Origin: Deinococcus hopiensis KR-140
GTDB taxonomy: Bacteria > Deinococcota > Deinococci > Deinococcales > Deinococcaceae
Length of the DNA: 64,000 bases
NCBI RefSeq assembly: GCF_900176165.1
Contig: NZ_FWWU01000007.1
Location: forward strand, 310,001 to 374,000
Direction: 5' to 3'
In this document: one piece after another, positions 10,166 to 18,674 of the stretch
How positions within the stretch are numbered: the stretch's first letter is position 1
Layout of the letters: each line of letters opens with the position of its first letter
Notes under the pieces: model-generated
What the model was told of the DNA's origin: nothing
Seen by the model: only the letters and a program-made list of their open reading frames with translations
Database searches by the model: none
Made by a program: the position numbers and the translations under genes

Positions 10166-10599
10166 CTTTTGATGACTGGGGTGGTGTTCGCCACGCTCAT
10201 GATCATGCAGTTCCTTATGCGCTGCCCTCCCACGTTCTCACCCACCCGTCCAGGCCCCGGCCCTGGGCGGGTTCCGCTTTTCTGCTGGGAGAAGGGACGG
10301 GCACCGTTGCACCGGCATGCTTCCCCTCGTGCTTATTGCGGTCCTCAACATGACCGCTGTGCCTTTCGCTTCCCCATGTGCTCCGGCATGGGCGGTAGCG
10401 GGCTTTTTTGCTTTACGCTGTGGTTGCGCGGTACAGGTATAGGGCCAGTGCCGCCCGGAAAGGCCCCGGGGTACAGGTGTGATCTGCCCGCAGCTCTACC
10501 AGGGGCAGTGCTGCGGACTGGAACGCCACGTTTTTCACCGCTTCCCGGTAGTGCGCTCACTGTCGTCGCTCGCGCCGTCCAGCTCAATAGCCGCCACAG

Positions 10600-10788
10600 G
10601 GCGGAGATGTAGAAGAGGTCGTTCAGGCGGATGTTGGGGAACACCCGGTAGCGCCCGCTGTACTTTTCGGCCACGCCTGCCTTCCACATGTTGAAGGTGA
10701 CCCGGGAGGTGTCGGCGACCGCCTTGTCCTTGCCGGAGAGGGCCGCACCCAGCTCCCCGGCGGCCGGTGGTATTGGTGGGTCAATCAT
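10600..10788 (-). pseudogene. Phage terminase small subunit, 5' fragment (copy 1)
   Basis: Starting at ATG 10788 behind a GAAGGAGGTGACC ribosome site, the minus frame reads MIDPPIPPAAGELGAALSGK and continues KDKAVADTSRVTFNMWKAGV. This aligns with residues 1-40 of the full terminase small subunit at 32023-32745 (MTDAPKQPTAEELGAALADK...). Similarity fades after about 60 residues and the rest is Arg/Pro-rich noise. It is a truncated copy with its ribosome site preserved. A small gene diverges from it at 10823. Confidence 0.6.
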
Positions 10789-10822
10789 GAATGCGGTCAC
10801 CTCCTTCGGCCTAGAGTGAGGG

Positions 10823-11017
10823 ATGAGCGACAAAGTTTATGTGGACCGGGAGCAGCTCCAAGCAGCAATGAAGCAGGCATATGCCTTCAGGGTACTGCTG
10901 CAAGTCCTGGCTGAAAAGAAGGTTTTATCCGAAGATGAGCTGCGACTGATCGAAGACACGGCCGAGGAGTTGACAAAGAATGGTATGTCCCAGCTCTATG
11001 TCGAGCCTAAAAATTAG
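10823..11017 (+). CDS. Small helical protein next to terminase fragment
   Basis: A 64-residue protein (MSDKVYVDREQLQAAMKQAY..., ending LYVEPKN), charged and helical, with no membrane segment or signal. It starts 34 bases from, and divergently to, the terminase fragment at 10788. The start follows GAGTGAGGG. The position matches the small genes at 11139 and 31992, which also face terminase 5' ends, so it is probably phage cargo of unknown role. No family recognised. Confidence 0.6.
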   Translation: MSDKVYVDREQLQAAMKQAYAFRVLLQVLAEKKVLSEDELRLIEDTAEELTKNGMSQLYVEPKN

Positions 11018-11044
11018 TCGCTTGCACCCCTGATCACCGCCCCC

Positions 11045-11104
11045 TCATCCCCGGGCCCTATCGGCCCACTTCTCAGCAGCCGGTTGTATTGGGGCATCGG
11101 TCAT
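11045..11104 (-). pseudogene. Phage terminase small subunit, 5' fragment (copy 2)
   Basis: A 19-codon frame, MTDAPIQPAAEKWADRARG, starts at ATG 11104 behind AAGAAGGTGACTG. The first ten residues match the start of the terminase small subunit at 32023 (MTDAPKQPTAE). The frame then shifts and stops. The spacer to the divergent gene at 11139 resembles that of copy 1, so this region looks like a tandem duplication of the same locus. Confidence 0.5.
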
Positions 11105-11138
11105 GGGTGCAGTCACCTTCTTAGGGATAGGGTGAGAT

Positions 11139-11348
11139 ATGAGTAGAGACACACCACTGGCCTGGGCAACAGCAAAACAGCTGGCCGTGATGAACAACCG
11201 CATGGCTCGTAAAGACGGAATGACCCCACAAGCCGCCGCCGACCTCGCCATGAGGACCCTTGAAAATTTCCTCCTCGATGCAGGTTATGGAGAGGACCTC
11301 TTCGATAAGGAGAAGGACATCCTCCACAGAGAACTCCTTAGCCGCTGA
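11139..11348 (+). CDS. Small hypothetical protein next to terminase fragment
   Basis: A 69-residue protein (MSRDTPLAWATAKQLAVMNN..., then GMTPQAAADLAMRTLENFLL), helical and soluble. It diverges from terminase fragment copy 2. It is not similar to the 64-residue neighbour at 10823, so the two tandem loci carry different cargo behind similar spacer DNA. The start has GGGTGAG upstream. Function unknown. Confidence 0.6.
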   Translation: MSRDTPLAWATAKQLAVMNNRMARKDGMTPQAAADLAMRTLENFLLDAGYGEDLFDKEKDILHRELLSR

Positions 11349-11994
11349 GGCGGATCACCCGGCCGGCCTCATGCTTCGCTCTGCCGCCACATTTCTCGGT
11401 GGGCAGTCGTTTCGGTGCATCCAGAATGGGTCCAGTCCTGACGGCCTGACAAACTTCATGAGAATGCGTCTCTGGTAGGGACACTCTCTATTTGTGACGA
11501 CAAAACGGGCCACCGGGGACGTTTTTCGACTCTATCAAACCGTGCTGGCCCATGTGCAAAGTGGGCTCTGGAACGATAGCCGCAACGTGCGGTGTCAAAC
11601 TCGCTTCACGGGAAGTCCGCTGCTTTCAGAGCGTGACCCTCGCAGGGCACACTTTGGTCCGCTTTACGCTGCTCTGGCCCACCCATTGGGCGGGCCAGAG
11701 CGGTGGCACCGGGTCAGTGACGAATCAACCGGTACCGAAACCTTTGACGAGTACGGTGAGCGCTTCCGGATCGAAGAAGGCGTCCTGGACGACAATGGTG
11801 GCCTTTTTAATCTGGGGAGCAGAACTCACAGGGCAAAGTGTTTGTGCGTTCTCCTCGCCAGGAGAGGCGTCATGGGGTGAGGGGCTGCGGGACGCAACTC
11901 ACTTTCCTCCACCTTCCCGGCCCCCCGTCTTCCAGGCATCCACATTTGTGCAGCCCCTGGAGCGACTCCACCGCCTTCCCGCTATCCTCCGCCC
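11349..11994 (+). other. Upstream region of the helicase gene
   Basis: About 650 bases. One plus frame (11494-11880) contains TGTETFDEYGERFRIEEGVL, which looks coding, but an overlapping frame is also open and neither has a ribosome site. Probably a decayed gene; it could also hold the helicase promoter. Confidence 0.25.
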
Positions 11995-14808
11995 ATGCGC
12001 TTTCTCACCTACCGTGACCTTGACGCCTCTCACGTCGAGAAGCAGCTCCGCAAGGTGCAAGAAGCTATCGAGCGGGACGACTTCAAGACGCCCGATGTCA
12101 AGAAGCTGGCGCAGGGAAACTATTACCGGGCGAGGCTTGATGCCGCCAACCGCCTGCTGCTGACCTTCGTGAAGCGAAACACCGAACGGGGACCGGAAAC
12201 CGCTTGTCTCGCATTAGAGGTTATTCACCAGCACGCCTACGACAAGTCGCGCTTTCTGCGAGGTGCAACCATCGACGAGGCCAAGCTGCCCGTGTTCGAC
12301 GTGGCCCAGGCCACCACTGGGGCCACCCCCGTGCGCTACCTGCACCCCACTCGGCAGGAGTTTCACCTGCTGGACAAGGTGATTTCCTTTGACGACACCC
12401 AGGACGCGGTGTACCGCACGCCCCCGCCGCTCATCCTGGTGGGGTCGGCGGGCAGCGGCAAGACCGCGCTGACGCTGCAGAAACTGCGCGAGGTGCCCGG
12501 GCAGGCGCTGTACGTGACCCTCTCGGCTTACCTCGCGCAGAGTGCCGCTGAGCTGTACGGAGCGCACGGCTTTGAGAATCCGGCGCAGGAAGTCTCGTTC
12601 CTGTCCTTCGCGGACTTTTTGGGAACCATTCGCCTGCCCAGGGGCCGCGAGGTGGCGTTTGAAAACTTCCGCACCTGGATGGCGAGGCAGCCTGGCCTGA
12701 AGTTTACCGACGCCCACCAGTTGTTCGAGGAGTTCCGGGGCGTGCTGAGCAGTTCACCCAACGGTCCCCTGTCACGCGCGGATTACCTCGCCCTGGGCAT
12801 CCGCCAGAGCATCTACGGTGCGGGGGAGCGGCCCACCGTGCATGAGCTCTTTTCCCGGTATCTGAAGTGGCTGGATGAGGCCGGGCTGTACGACGCTTCG
12901 CTGGTGGCTTCCCGTTACCTGCCGGTGGTCCAGCCCACCTACGACTTCGTGGTGGTGGATGAGGTTCAGGACCTGACGGCGGCGCAACTGGCGCTGATTC
13001 TCAGGACCCTGCGGGTGCCGGGGCAGTTCCTGCTGTGCGGCGACTCCAACCAGATCGTGCATCCCAACTTCTTCTCCTGGGCGGCGGTCAAGACGCTGCT
13101 GTGGAAGGACCCGGACCTGGCTGAGCGGCAAGCCGTCAACGTGCTGCAGGCCAACTTCCGCAACGCATCACGGGTAACGCGCGTGGCGAACGACCTGCTG
13201 AAGGTCAAGCACGCCCGCTTCGGCTCGGTGGACCGCGAAAGCAACTTCCTGGTGCAGGCGGTGACCGGCGAGCCGGGCTCGGTCACCCTGCTGCCCGATG
13301 AGCCCCGCGTCCGCAAGCACCTGGACGAGCAGACGCGCGACTCAACCGAATACGCCGTGCTGGTTTTGCGCGACGAGGACCGGGCAGCGGCGCGCAAAGC
13401 CTTCGGCACCCCGCTGGTTTTCTCAGTCCATGAGGCCAAGGGGCTGGAATATCCGGGCATCATCCTGCACAACTTCATCAGTGGGAGTCGGCAGACATAT
13501 ACAGACATCGCCGAGGGGGTCACACCCGCCGACCTGCAACGGGACGAGCTGATCTACGCCCGAGCAAAGGACAAGGCCGACAAGTCGCTGGAAATCTACA
13601 AGTTCTACGTCAATGCCCTTTACGTGGCTGTGACCCGCGCTGTGGAGCGTGTGATCCTGGTGGAATCCGACGCCCGTCACCCACTGCTAACGCTGCTGGG
13701 AGTGGAACTGGGCGACGAGGCTGAGCAGTTCCGGGGACAGAAGGCGTCGCGGGGTGACTGGGAACGCGAGGCCCGCAAGCTGGAACTCCAAGGCAAGAAG
13801 GAGCAGGCCCGCGATATCCGCCGCCGGATTTTGCAACAGAAGGAGGTGCCGTGGTCGGTCTGGACGCCTGCGGTCCTCGCAAAGATGCAGGCGGACGCGC
13901 AAGCCCATCCCGGCGATGTAAAGCGGGCACGCGAACTCACCGATTACGCTCTGCTGAGCCTGAACGAGCGCTTGCTGGAAGAACTGGCGGGTTTGAAGAT
14001 CAAACCCGCGCAGTCGTTCCTCCGCAATTCGGAAAAGGACCGTCGTATCCAGCGTCAGGCCGTTGCGGACAAGTACCGCAAGCCCTATGAGGCGGGCAAC
14101 TTGCGGACCGTTCTGGCGGATACCGACCGCTACGGGGTGGACCACCGCACCCTGGAGAACCTGACCCCTCTGATGCTGGCGGTGGAGGCGGGCCACACGG
14201 CCATGGTCACCGCCCTGTTGGAGCGCGGCGCCGACGTGACCCAGACCGACCTGCACGGGCGCACGCCGCATATGCTGGCGCTTGGGCGGGCCATGCGCGA
14301 CCCGCACTACGCGGGGAACGTCCTCGGTTCCCTGTGGAACGGCCTGCGCCCCACGGCCCTCGACGTGCGGGTGGGGGACCGGCTGGTGCGCCTGGGGCAC
14401 GAGGGGGCCGAGTTCTACTTTCTGAGCGTGATGCTGGCGCTGCTGCCGTACTACACCTCGAAACTGGTTTACCCGGGCCTGACCCCACGTGACCTGTACG
14501 AGCGGCGCACCGGCTTCTTCGTGAACGCTCTGCAGGGCAACCTCGAACACTTCCCCCTGAACGTGCTCTCCGAAGCCCGGCGCAAGCGTTCCTATTTCAA
14601 CCAGGTGCTCGCGCGGGCCGAGGTGAGCAGCTCGTACACCCCTGCCCGGCGGCTGTGGCAGCGCGTCAAGCAGGGCTATTACGTCCTCAATCCGGACATG
14701 CAGGTGCGCCTGAAGCTCGCGCCGAACTCGGAAGGCGAGTGGGTCAGCGTAGGGATGCTCGCCGACCCGCTGGGGCAGGGGTGGCTGACGGGGGAAGGCT
14801 CGGGATAA
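11995..14808 (+). CDS. SF1 UvrD-like helicase with RelE-like N-terminus and ankyrin repeats
   Basis: A 937-residue protein. Residues 1-100 (QGNYYRARLDAANRLLLTFV, then LALEVIHQHAYDKSRFLRGA) follow the RelE/ParE toxin-like beta-sheet pattern. The SF1 helicase motifs are: Walker A GSAGSGKTALT near residue 150, Walker B VVVDEVQDLTAAQ near 320, GDSNQIVHPNFF near 345, AKGLEYPGIILHNF near 480, and ALYVAVTRAVERVIL near 541. A charged helical linker follows, then about two ankyrin repeats at 718-770 (TPLMLAVEAGHTAMVTALLE and GADVTQTDLHGRTPHMLALG). The start lacks a clear ribosome site. It is monocistronic. Single-gene helicase fusions of this kind occur among DNA-repair and anti-phage proteins; the phage debris alongside makes a defence role an inference only. 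Confidence 0.85.
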   Translation: MRFLTYRDLDASHVEKQLRKVQEAIERDDFKTPDVKKLAQGNYYRARLDAANRLLLTFVKRNTERGPETACLALEVIHQHAYDKSRFLRGATIDEAKLPVFDVAQATTGATPVRYLHPTRQEFHLLDKVISFDDTQDAVYRTPPPLILVGSAGSGKTALTLQKLREVPGQALYVTLSAYLAQSAAELYGAHGFENPAQEVSFLSFADFLGTIRLPRGREVAFENFRTWMARQPGLKFTDAHQLFEEFRGVLSSSPNGPLSRADYLALGIRQSIYGAGERPTVHELFSRYLKWLDEAGLYDASLVASRYLPVVQPTYDFVVVDEVQDLTAAQLALILRTLRVPGQFLLCGDSNQIVHPNFFSWAAVKTLLWKDPDLAERQAVNVLQANFRNASRVTRVANDLLKVKHARFGSVDRESNFLVQAVTGEPGSVTLLPDEPRVRKHLDEQTRDSTEYAVLVLRDEDRAAARKAFGTPLVFSVHEAKGLEYPGIILHNFISGSRQTYTDIAEGVTPADLQRDELIYARAKDKADKSLEIYKFYVNALYVAVTRAVERVILVESDARHPLLTLLGVELGDEAEQFRGQKASRGDWEREARKLELQGKKEQARDIRRRILQQKEVPWSVWTPAVLAKMQADAQAHPGDVKRARELTDYALLSLNERLLEELAGLKIKPAQSFLRNSEKDRRIQRQAVADKYRKPYEAGNLRTVLADTDRYGVDHRTLENLTPLMLAVEAGHTAMVTALLERGADVTQTDLHGRTPHMLALGRAMRDPHYAGNVLGSLWNGLRPTALDVRVGDRLVRLGHEGAEFYFLSVMLALLPYYTSKLVYPGLTPRDLYERRTGFFVNALQGNLEHFPLNVLSEARRKRSYFNQVLARAEVSSSYTPARRLWQRVKQGYYVLNPDMQVRLKLAPNSEGEWVSVGMLADPLGQGWLTGEGSG

Positions 14809-14870
14809 GCGGCTCCCGGGCGCCACGCCACAGCGGCGCCGAGTGACGCTGCCCGCCTCTAGACTCTCTC

Positions 14871-15140
14871 TATGCTCCCGCTCAACCGCTCCTGCACCGT
14901 CTTGCGCGTGACCTGCGGGCGCTGGAGCTGGCGCAGCTTTCCCCTTTTCCGGCTCCAAGCTGGAGGGGACGTTTCGGGAAGGCGCTGTACCGGCTTGGTC
15001 TGTAGGCAGTCGGCGCGGGAGGGGCACTGACACGTCTCCCACGGCGGCTGCCCTACGCCTTGAGCTGTGCGCTCCGGCTGCCGGAAGATATGCACGTCTA
15101 TCGCTGAACACACCGCCGCACCGCTCCCGTACCTGCTGGC
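14871..15140 (+). pseudogene. Possible Cas6-like RAMP endonuclease remnant
   Basis: Over about 270 bases, plus-strand frames read LLHRLARDLRALELAQLSPF and PAPSWRGRFGKALYRLG, then after a frame change EHTAAPLPYLLATLR. The order of a (P)xxxxRGxFGxALxRL motif followed by an APxPYxL strand resembles the N-terminal half of Cas6-type crRNA endonucleases. Stops and frame changes rule out a product. No CRISPR repeats or other cas genes are in the window, so this is a weak suggestion. Confidence 0.25.
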
Positions 15141-15150
15141 GACCCTACGC

Positions 15151-15336
15151 TAGGGGAGGTGGGCCGGGACGCAACCCTTCCTGGTGGAGATTCACGCGGC
15201 CTTCAAGCCCATGCGGGAAGTCGCCGCACCTGCTGCCCCCGTGGTGCCGGCCAATCCCTGGGAGACCACACCCGCTCCTGCAGTTGCACCGAAGCCGGTG
15301 CCTGTTCCCGCGACGCACCCGGTCTGGATCGGTTGA
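15151..15336 (+). pseudogene. 3' end of an unidentified gene
   Basis: The frame ends with FLVEIHAAFKPMREVAAPAA, an Ala/Pro-rich linker and PVPATHPVWIG before a TGA at 15334. The composition is typical of a real protein tail, but the frame is closed by a stop at 15151 and no family is visible. Confidence 0.25.
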
Positions 15337-15382
15337 TTCTCGTCCTCGCTCTGGCAACGTTTCTTGTGCCGCAGCACTTCGG

Positions 15383-15907
15383 TCATCGCCAGGCCTCGCC
15401 TTCCACCCAGGGGGTGCCGTCGCTGTTCTTCCGGGCGAGTTTCAAGAGCTGAACCGTCATGGGCAGCTGCTCGAGCGTCACGCCCAGGCGCCCGGCCCTC
15501 GGACGGTCCACCATTTCCTGCCGCAAGTACTCAATCAGGAAGCGCGACTGAAAGAAGCCCACCTCTGCGATGAACCGCAGGGCTTCCGCGTACCGCTTCA
15601 GAATCTGCAGTTCCTGGTCCGGGACAAGATCCTGGATCTTCTTTAACTCGGTCTCCACGGCGGTGGCCACATCGGCCGCGCGTTCTGTCACGGCCGGGCT
15701 GAGGCTGGGAATATCGAGCATGTGGGCGAGGTGGGCGGCAAAACCGCTGTCGAGCAGGAGATGCTCGCTGCCTTTCATGCGCTCAAGGTCCTCAGGGGTT
15801 TGAGAGGGTGCGCGGGACAGAGCAAGCTCCCGCAGGTCGTCTGGGATGGGGCCAATAACCTGACTCAAGGTTTTCCTTCCTGGCTGGTAGCGCGTTCCTC
15901 GAACCAC
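15383..15907 (-). CDS. Hypothetical protein, helical
   Basis: A frame of 174 residues, soluble and strongly helical (DVATAVETELKKIQDLVPDQ, QELQILKRYAEALRFIAEVG). No catalytic motif or known family is recognised. The start is uncertain: the first in-frame codon is GTG 15907 without a ribosome site, inside the 3' part of the upstream frame 15792-16115. The two may be one gene split by a frameshift, or overlapping genes of an operon running from 16246. Confidence 0.6.
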   Translation of the reverse strand: MVRGTRYQPGRKTLSQVIGPIPDDLRELALSRAPSQTPEDLERMKGSEHLLLDSGFAAHLAHMLDIPSLSPAVTERAADVATAVETELKKIQDLVPDQELQILKRYAEALRFIAEVGFFQSRFLIEYLRQEMVDRPRAGRLGVTLEQLPMTVQLLKLARKNSDGTPWVEGEAWR

Positions 15908-16115
15908 ATGATGGTTTGGAGGAGGGGTAGAGCGGCCAAAGCCAGCGCAGCAGCACGGTGCTGGTCAGTACGCGGAATAGGTACTCAAACACATCCTGCG
16001 CCTGCTCAGCTCTGGAAAAACGGTGGTACCACGCAATCTGTTCATGGAGCGAGAACGCGGGCCGGTTGATGCTGATCGGCAGGCCGATCAAGAGGTACAG
16101 GGCGTGTGGAGTCAT
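15792..16115 (-). CDS. Small membrane-associated hypothetical protein
   Basis: ATG 16115 overlaps the TGA of the preceding small frame (ATGA), which favours translational coupling. The first 65 residues look real: MTPHALYLLIGLPISINRPA, then a helical segment and a hydrophobic FRVLTSTVLLRWLWPLY. The final 40 residues overlap the next gene in another frame and look random. A frameshift near 15905 that fuses it to 15383-15907 is an alternative. Function unknown. Confidence 0.4.
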   Translation of the reverse strand: MTPHALYLLIGLPISINRPAFSLHEQIAWYHRFSRAEQAQDVFEYLFRVLTSTVLLRWLWPLYPSSKPSCGSRNALPARKENLESGYWPHPRRPAGACSVPRTLSNP

Positions 16116-16246
16116 TCGTGAACCCCGTTGAGGTCGTCCTCGCCCTCCTCCGGCTGCAGTCGGGGCAGGTGCTGGGTTAAGAACTCGGGAGACATGCCCC
16201 GAAAGGGCCAGCCCTCCGGAGGCTCTCTCACCCAAAGTTCAGGCAC
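16112..16246 (-). CDS. Very small hypothetical protein
   Basis: A 44-residue frame from GTG 16246 (VPELWVREPPEGWPFRGMSP, then EFLTQHLPRLQPEEGEDDLN). Acidic and coding-like, it ends by 4-base overlap with the ATG of the next gene. The chain of overlapping short genes 16246-15383 looks like a compact operon of unknown role; phage-like compactness is noted but no phage protein is recognised. Confidence 0.4.
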   Translation of the reverse strand: MPELWVREPPEGWPFRGMSPEFLTQHLPRLQPEEGEDDLNGVHE

Positions 16247-16359
16247 CCCAATGTGCCCCCAGCATCGACACGAGTCCCAGGCGGAGGGACAGAATCACCC
16301 CCCACGCTCAGGTGTTGACCGGCATCGTCAAGCGGTAGAAGCCACGCTGGCTCCGGAGT

Positions 16360-17424
16360 TCACTGCATTTTTCGTCGCTCAATGCCGTTCCAGGAGATCA
16401 CTGTCCCCCTGTTCCCGGTGGCTGCACGCCGGTCTGCTTTGCGCCGCTTCTCCGCATACATCCTTGAATCTGCCCGCTGCATCAGAGCAGCAATACTTCC
16501 GGCGGTGGTTCCACTGGATAAGCCCACACTCACGTCCATATCCGGAAAACCGTGCTGGCGAACTTGCGTGACAGCATCGCGAATTTGATGCCAGACGCGC
16601 GAGAGGTCCCCGTGGGTGCACAGCACCACAAATTCGTCTCCCGCCAGACGGAACACCGTCTGACCCTCCTGAAGCTGGGCCTGCACCGCCCGGGCCAGCG
16701 CCTGGATAAGCGCGTCACCCACGTCGTGGCCCTGCTGATCATTCACGGCTTTGAGGCCGTCCAGATCCACAAACGCCAGACCGACCCGTTCCGGTCCAGC
16801 TTGCCACGCCTGCAGCAAGGCTGCCTCAAAGGCACGCCGATTCCCCAACTGCGTCAAGGGGTCGGTCAGTGCGGAGCACGCCATCCGCTGCAGGGCCTGC
16901 TCGGTGAAGTTCAGGAGCCACGCCAGCATGCCACCGGCGACCAGGGCAGTGACGGTACTCCAGACGATCGCCATGCCTTCGAGAGGCATGAGGTTAAAGC
17001 AGAGCCCACCGATGATGAGGCCGTACAACGCGAACAGCAAGACGCCACGCACGCCCAGGGAGACAGCGGCCAATACGGTAGGGAGGACCAGTAAGGCGCT
17101 GTAGGCGGTGAAGCCTGAACTGAACAACGACTCCACTTGCACTGGGCGGTTGAATCCCACCAGGAAGGGAGGCAGAAACAGAAGGAGGAGCAGGGGACCC
17201 AGAGGCGTTGGCCCTTGGCTCAAGGTCTGGGCCATCACGACAATCCCGACGAGAATCAGACCGTAGCTGAGGTTGTGGGTGTCTCCCAACACGATCTGCA
17301 GCAAGACCGCCAATATGGGAACCGCCGCCATGAGGAGCAGGCTGTAGCGCTGGAGTTGCGCATGAGGCGCTTGTCGGAGAGGAGAAGGAGTAAAGAAGGC
17401 CCACATAGGGTACCTCGGTCGCAT
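16360..17424 (-). CDS. Membrane-bound diguanylate cyclase (GGDEF)
   Basis: A 354-residue protein that should make cyclic di-GMP from two GTP. The N-terminal half (residues about 25-185) is a set of about six membrane helices forming a sensor. The C-terminal half is a GGDEF domain with DPLTQLGNRRAFEAAL, LAFVDLDGLKAVNDQQGHDV and the active-site sequence RLAGDEFVVLC (A in place of the first G, which is a common active variant). No RxxD inhibitory site is seen before it. ATG 17424 has a strong GGGAGGAGGGG site; ATG 17406 (GAGGTACCCT upstream) is a possible second start. A phosphodiesterase of the same signalling system is at 37099-39921. Confidence 0.9.
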   Translation of the reverse strand: MRPRYPMWAFFTPSPLRQAPHAQLQRYSLLLMAAVPILAVLLQIVLGDTHNLSYGLILVGIVVMAQTLSQGPTPLGPLLLLLFLPPFLVGFNRPVQVESLFSSGFTAYSALLVLPTVLAAVSLGVRGVLLFALYGLIIGGLCFNLMPLEGMAIVWSTVTALVAGGMLAWLLNFTEQALQRMACSALTDPLTQLGNRRAFEAALLQAWQAGPERVGLAFVDLDGLKAVNDQQGHDVGDALIQALARAVQAQLQEGQTVFRLAGDEFVVLCTHGDLSRVWHQIRDAVTQVRQHGFPDMDVSVGLSSGTTAGSIAALMQRADSRMYAEKRRKADRRAATGNRGTVISWNGIERRKMQ

Positions 17425-17791
17425 CGGAGCGACCCCTCCTCCCGCCGGAGTGCGGAAAGGTCGGCCGAAGGGGAAAGGCGATGCGAGAAACTAAGCCCCA
17501 CTTGGGGTAACCTCCCTACCATGCCCGTGTGTTGACTCAAGCACGCTTCAACAGCGTGAAGACACCTTTATTCGGAAGGTCCGATCTGTCCAAGAACGAC
17601 GAGTTGCGTCATTCCAAAGGGCAGTCTGGGCAATCACATTTTCTCTGGAGATGAGAGCATATCAACACCTCACAAAGTTCGCGAAGGTGGGCTTTAGTAC
17701 GAAGCATCTGCTCTAATAAGAGATGCGGTTAAATCAACACATCATATAGCTCTGCCTAACACGTCTGCATTCTTAAGATCGGAAATAATAC
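17425..17791. other. Intergenic region
   Basis: About 370 bases between divergent genes, AT-richer toward 17600-17790. It probably carries promoters for the cyclase gene (minus) and the small gene at 17792 (plus). No specific sites could be fixed. Confidence 0.3.
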
Positions 17792-18145
17792 ATGACGGAT
17801 AGAAATTTCACACCCTACGCTGCACTGACCTCAGTTCCTCCCGTCAGCACGGCAACCCCAGATTCACTCGTCATGCCTCTTTCTCCCGCGTCCCTGCAAG
17901 GTCCGGGGCGCCTCACCGTTCATCTGACCCTTCATGGCGACGCGTTTGCCTTGAGATACCAGGCCAAAGCCGGCGGCTACACCTGGACTGGAAAAGAGTG
18001 GCAGCGAGAAATCAGTACAGCCGTCCTTGGTGAGGGCGCCACCGAGATGGACCTCGGGAGGGAGAGGTTGCTGGGCCTGGCGAGAGCCGAAGCAGCCATG
18101 TTCACCTGTGCTTCCAGTCTGGATACTCCTGTGCTCAGCGCGTAA
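17792..18145 (+). CDS. Hypothetical protein
   Basis: A 117-residue soluble protein (MTDRNFTPYAALTSVPPVST; later FALRYQAKAGGYTWTGKEWQ). No signal peptide, and no good ribosome site before ATG 17792. No family recognised. Followed by two small genes on the same strand. Confidence 0.5.
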   Translation: MTDRNFTPYAALTSVPPVSTATPDSLVMPLSPASLQGPGRLTVHLTLHGDAFALRYQAKAGGYTWTGKEWQREISTAVLGEGATEMDLGRERLLGLARAEAAMFTCASSLDTPVLSA

Positions 18146-18328
18146 GACCAACGCGGTAATTCACCGGAATGACGTTATGAACGGATGGGTGGTGCGGTCG
18201 CTCCACTCATCCCCTAAACCTGCAATGCAACTCGCACACGAGTTTTGCACTACCGGGTCGTCCAAAGGCGAACGGATGTACAGGTTTCGGCGTTGTTCCG
18301 TCACACCGAGGTTCAAGAGGAGCAGCAT

Positions 18329-18643
18329 ATGAGTACATTGGTTTTAAAAGGACAGTGGCAAGGAGAGGTCAACTCAGCCGATCGGCACTTCTGCGGTGTC
18401 GTCCACGAGTCAGGCGAGGCCAGCGTAGTGGCAGGTACCCAAGTGAAGGTTACGTTCACTGGTGGGACGCACAGGCAAGAACATTCGACAGACTTTCACG
18501 GACAATACATCCTTGATGGGCTGGAGCCGAGCCGCTTCGTCCTGACCAGTTTTATCCGCAAGGACAGAGACGCGGGGCAGCGGGGTGAGCAGTCCGGGAA
18601 TGAGGTGCAGTTGTGGGGTGGCGAACTCTACTCCACGCCCTGA
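18329..18643 (+). CDS. Hypothetical protein
   Basis: A 104-residue protein starting at ATG 18329 behind AAGAGGAGCAGC. The sequence (MSTLVLKGQWQGEVNSADRH, EHSTDFHGQYILDGLEPSRF) looks beta-rich. The gene ends 31 bases before the resolvase-like gene, so the two may be co-transcribed. Function unknown. Confidence 0.55.
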   Translation: MSTLVLKGQWQGEVNSADRHFCGVVHESGEASVVAGTQVKVTFTGGTHRQEHSTDFHGQYILDGLEPSRFVLTSFIRKDRDAGQRGEQSGNEVQLWGGELYSTP

Positions 18644-18674
18644 AGTTTAGACGCCTCAAAAGCCAGGAGACCTC

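Noticed and set aside
13687..15111. 474-residue minus-strand open frame
   Set aside because: It lies antisense to the helicase gene, is His/Arg/Gln-rich, has no motif and mirrors the codon bias of the real gene.
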